A stretch of DNA of 64,000 nt from Trochalopteron elliotii. Taxonomy: Eukaryota > Chordata > Aves > Passeriformes > Leiothrichidae. The notes below the pieces were generated by a model. The model saw only the letters and a list, made by a program, of their open reading frames with translations. It was not told where the DNA came from and ran no database searches. The stretch is from assembly GCA_024734555.1 (NCBI GenBank), contig JANPWX010020040.1:1826241-1890240 (forward strand), given 5' to 3'. Each line of letters starts with the position of its first letter. Positions within the stretch are counted from its first letter, which is position 1. Shown piece by piece: positions 63,835-64,000 of this stretch. Made by a program: the position numbers and the translations under genes.

Positions 63835-63931
63835 GATATTATATGATATGATGATATGATATGATATGATATGATATGATGATATGATATGATATGATAT
63901 GATATGATATGATATGATATGATATGATATT
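63835..63931. repeat. Pentanucleotide satellite (GATAT)n with GAT interruptions
   Basis: Nearly 100 bp consists of the GATAT unit, broken by extra ATG/GAT triplets near 63850 and 63880. The interruptions look like slippage products. The array is likely length-variable. Confidence 0.95.
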
Positions 63932-64000
63932 CCCTACCAGATTCTTCTGAGGATAAAATCTGAATCCATCACTGCACAACACAAGTTTCTGGGCAAGATG

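Noticed and set aside
44185..64000. Expected AQP3 gene upstream of AQP7
   Set aside because: AQP3 adjoins AQP7 in mammals, but none of its conserved blocks was seen on either strand. It may lie beyond the right end.

Overview
The window is vertebrate, almost certainly bird, nuclear DNA. Coding exons are short, have GT/AG borders and are spread over kilobases. At least eleven CR1 LINE fragments, the typical avian retroposon, are scattered through introns and spacers, and there is one solo retroviral LTR of a type I recall as common in songbird genomes. No bacterial-style gene organisation is present, and most of the longer open frames are chance frames or translated repeats.

Three genes are supported exon by exon. 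(1) KIAA1328 (hinderin) runs on the minus strand from about 11.3 kb off the left end. Three internal exons are clear or probable (6821-6742, 5054-4915, 1169-1075) and the first coding exon is tentative. (2) TPGS2 (tubulin polyglutamylase complex subunit 2) runs on the plus strand from the ATG at 11567. Seven exons join in frame to 291 aa ending at 32084. An eighth exon (33564-33723) gives an alternative 343-aa end when the splice donor overlapping the first stop is used. (3) AQP7 (aquaglyceroporin 7) runs on the minus strand from 44184 to 35021. Six exons join in frame to 284 aa, with the NAA and NPS pore motifs that mark AQP7.

Layout: 1-11.3 kb, KIAA1328 5' part with a solo LTR at 7612-8177; 11.0-11.7 kb, a CpG-rich divergent promoter shared by KIAA1328 and TPGS2 with YY1, ETS, CCAAT and two opposed ZNF143-like sites; 11.6-33.7 kb, TPGS2; 33.7-35.0 kb, a short convergent spacer with a long G-tract; 35.0-44.2 kb, AQP7; 44.2-64 kb, about 20 kb with no recognised gene, containing CR1 tails, a 16-bp inverted repeat, a 17-bp tandem repeat, one unidentified possible coding exon near 63.1-63.3 kb and a pentanucleotide satellite at the right end.

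KIAA1328-TPGS2 is a human 18q12 gene pair, while AQP7 is a human 9p13 gene. Avian Z carries blocks homologous to human 5, 9 and 18, so the arrangement suggests the Z chromosome at a join between the 18q and 9p blocks. I did not find a new multi-gene system. The most informative observations are the switchable TPGS2 3' end, the paired ZNF143-like sites, the unclear first exons of KIAA1328 and the unidentified open frame at the right end.
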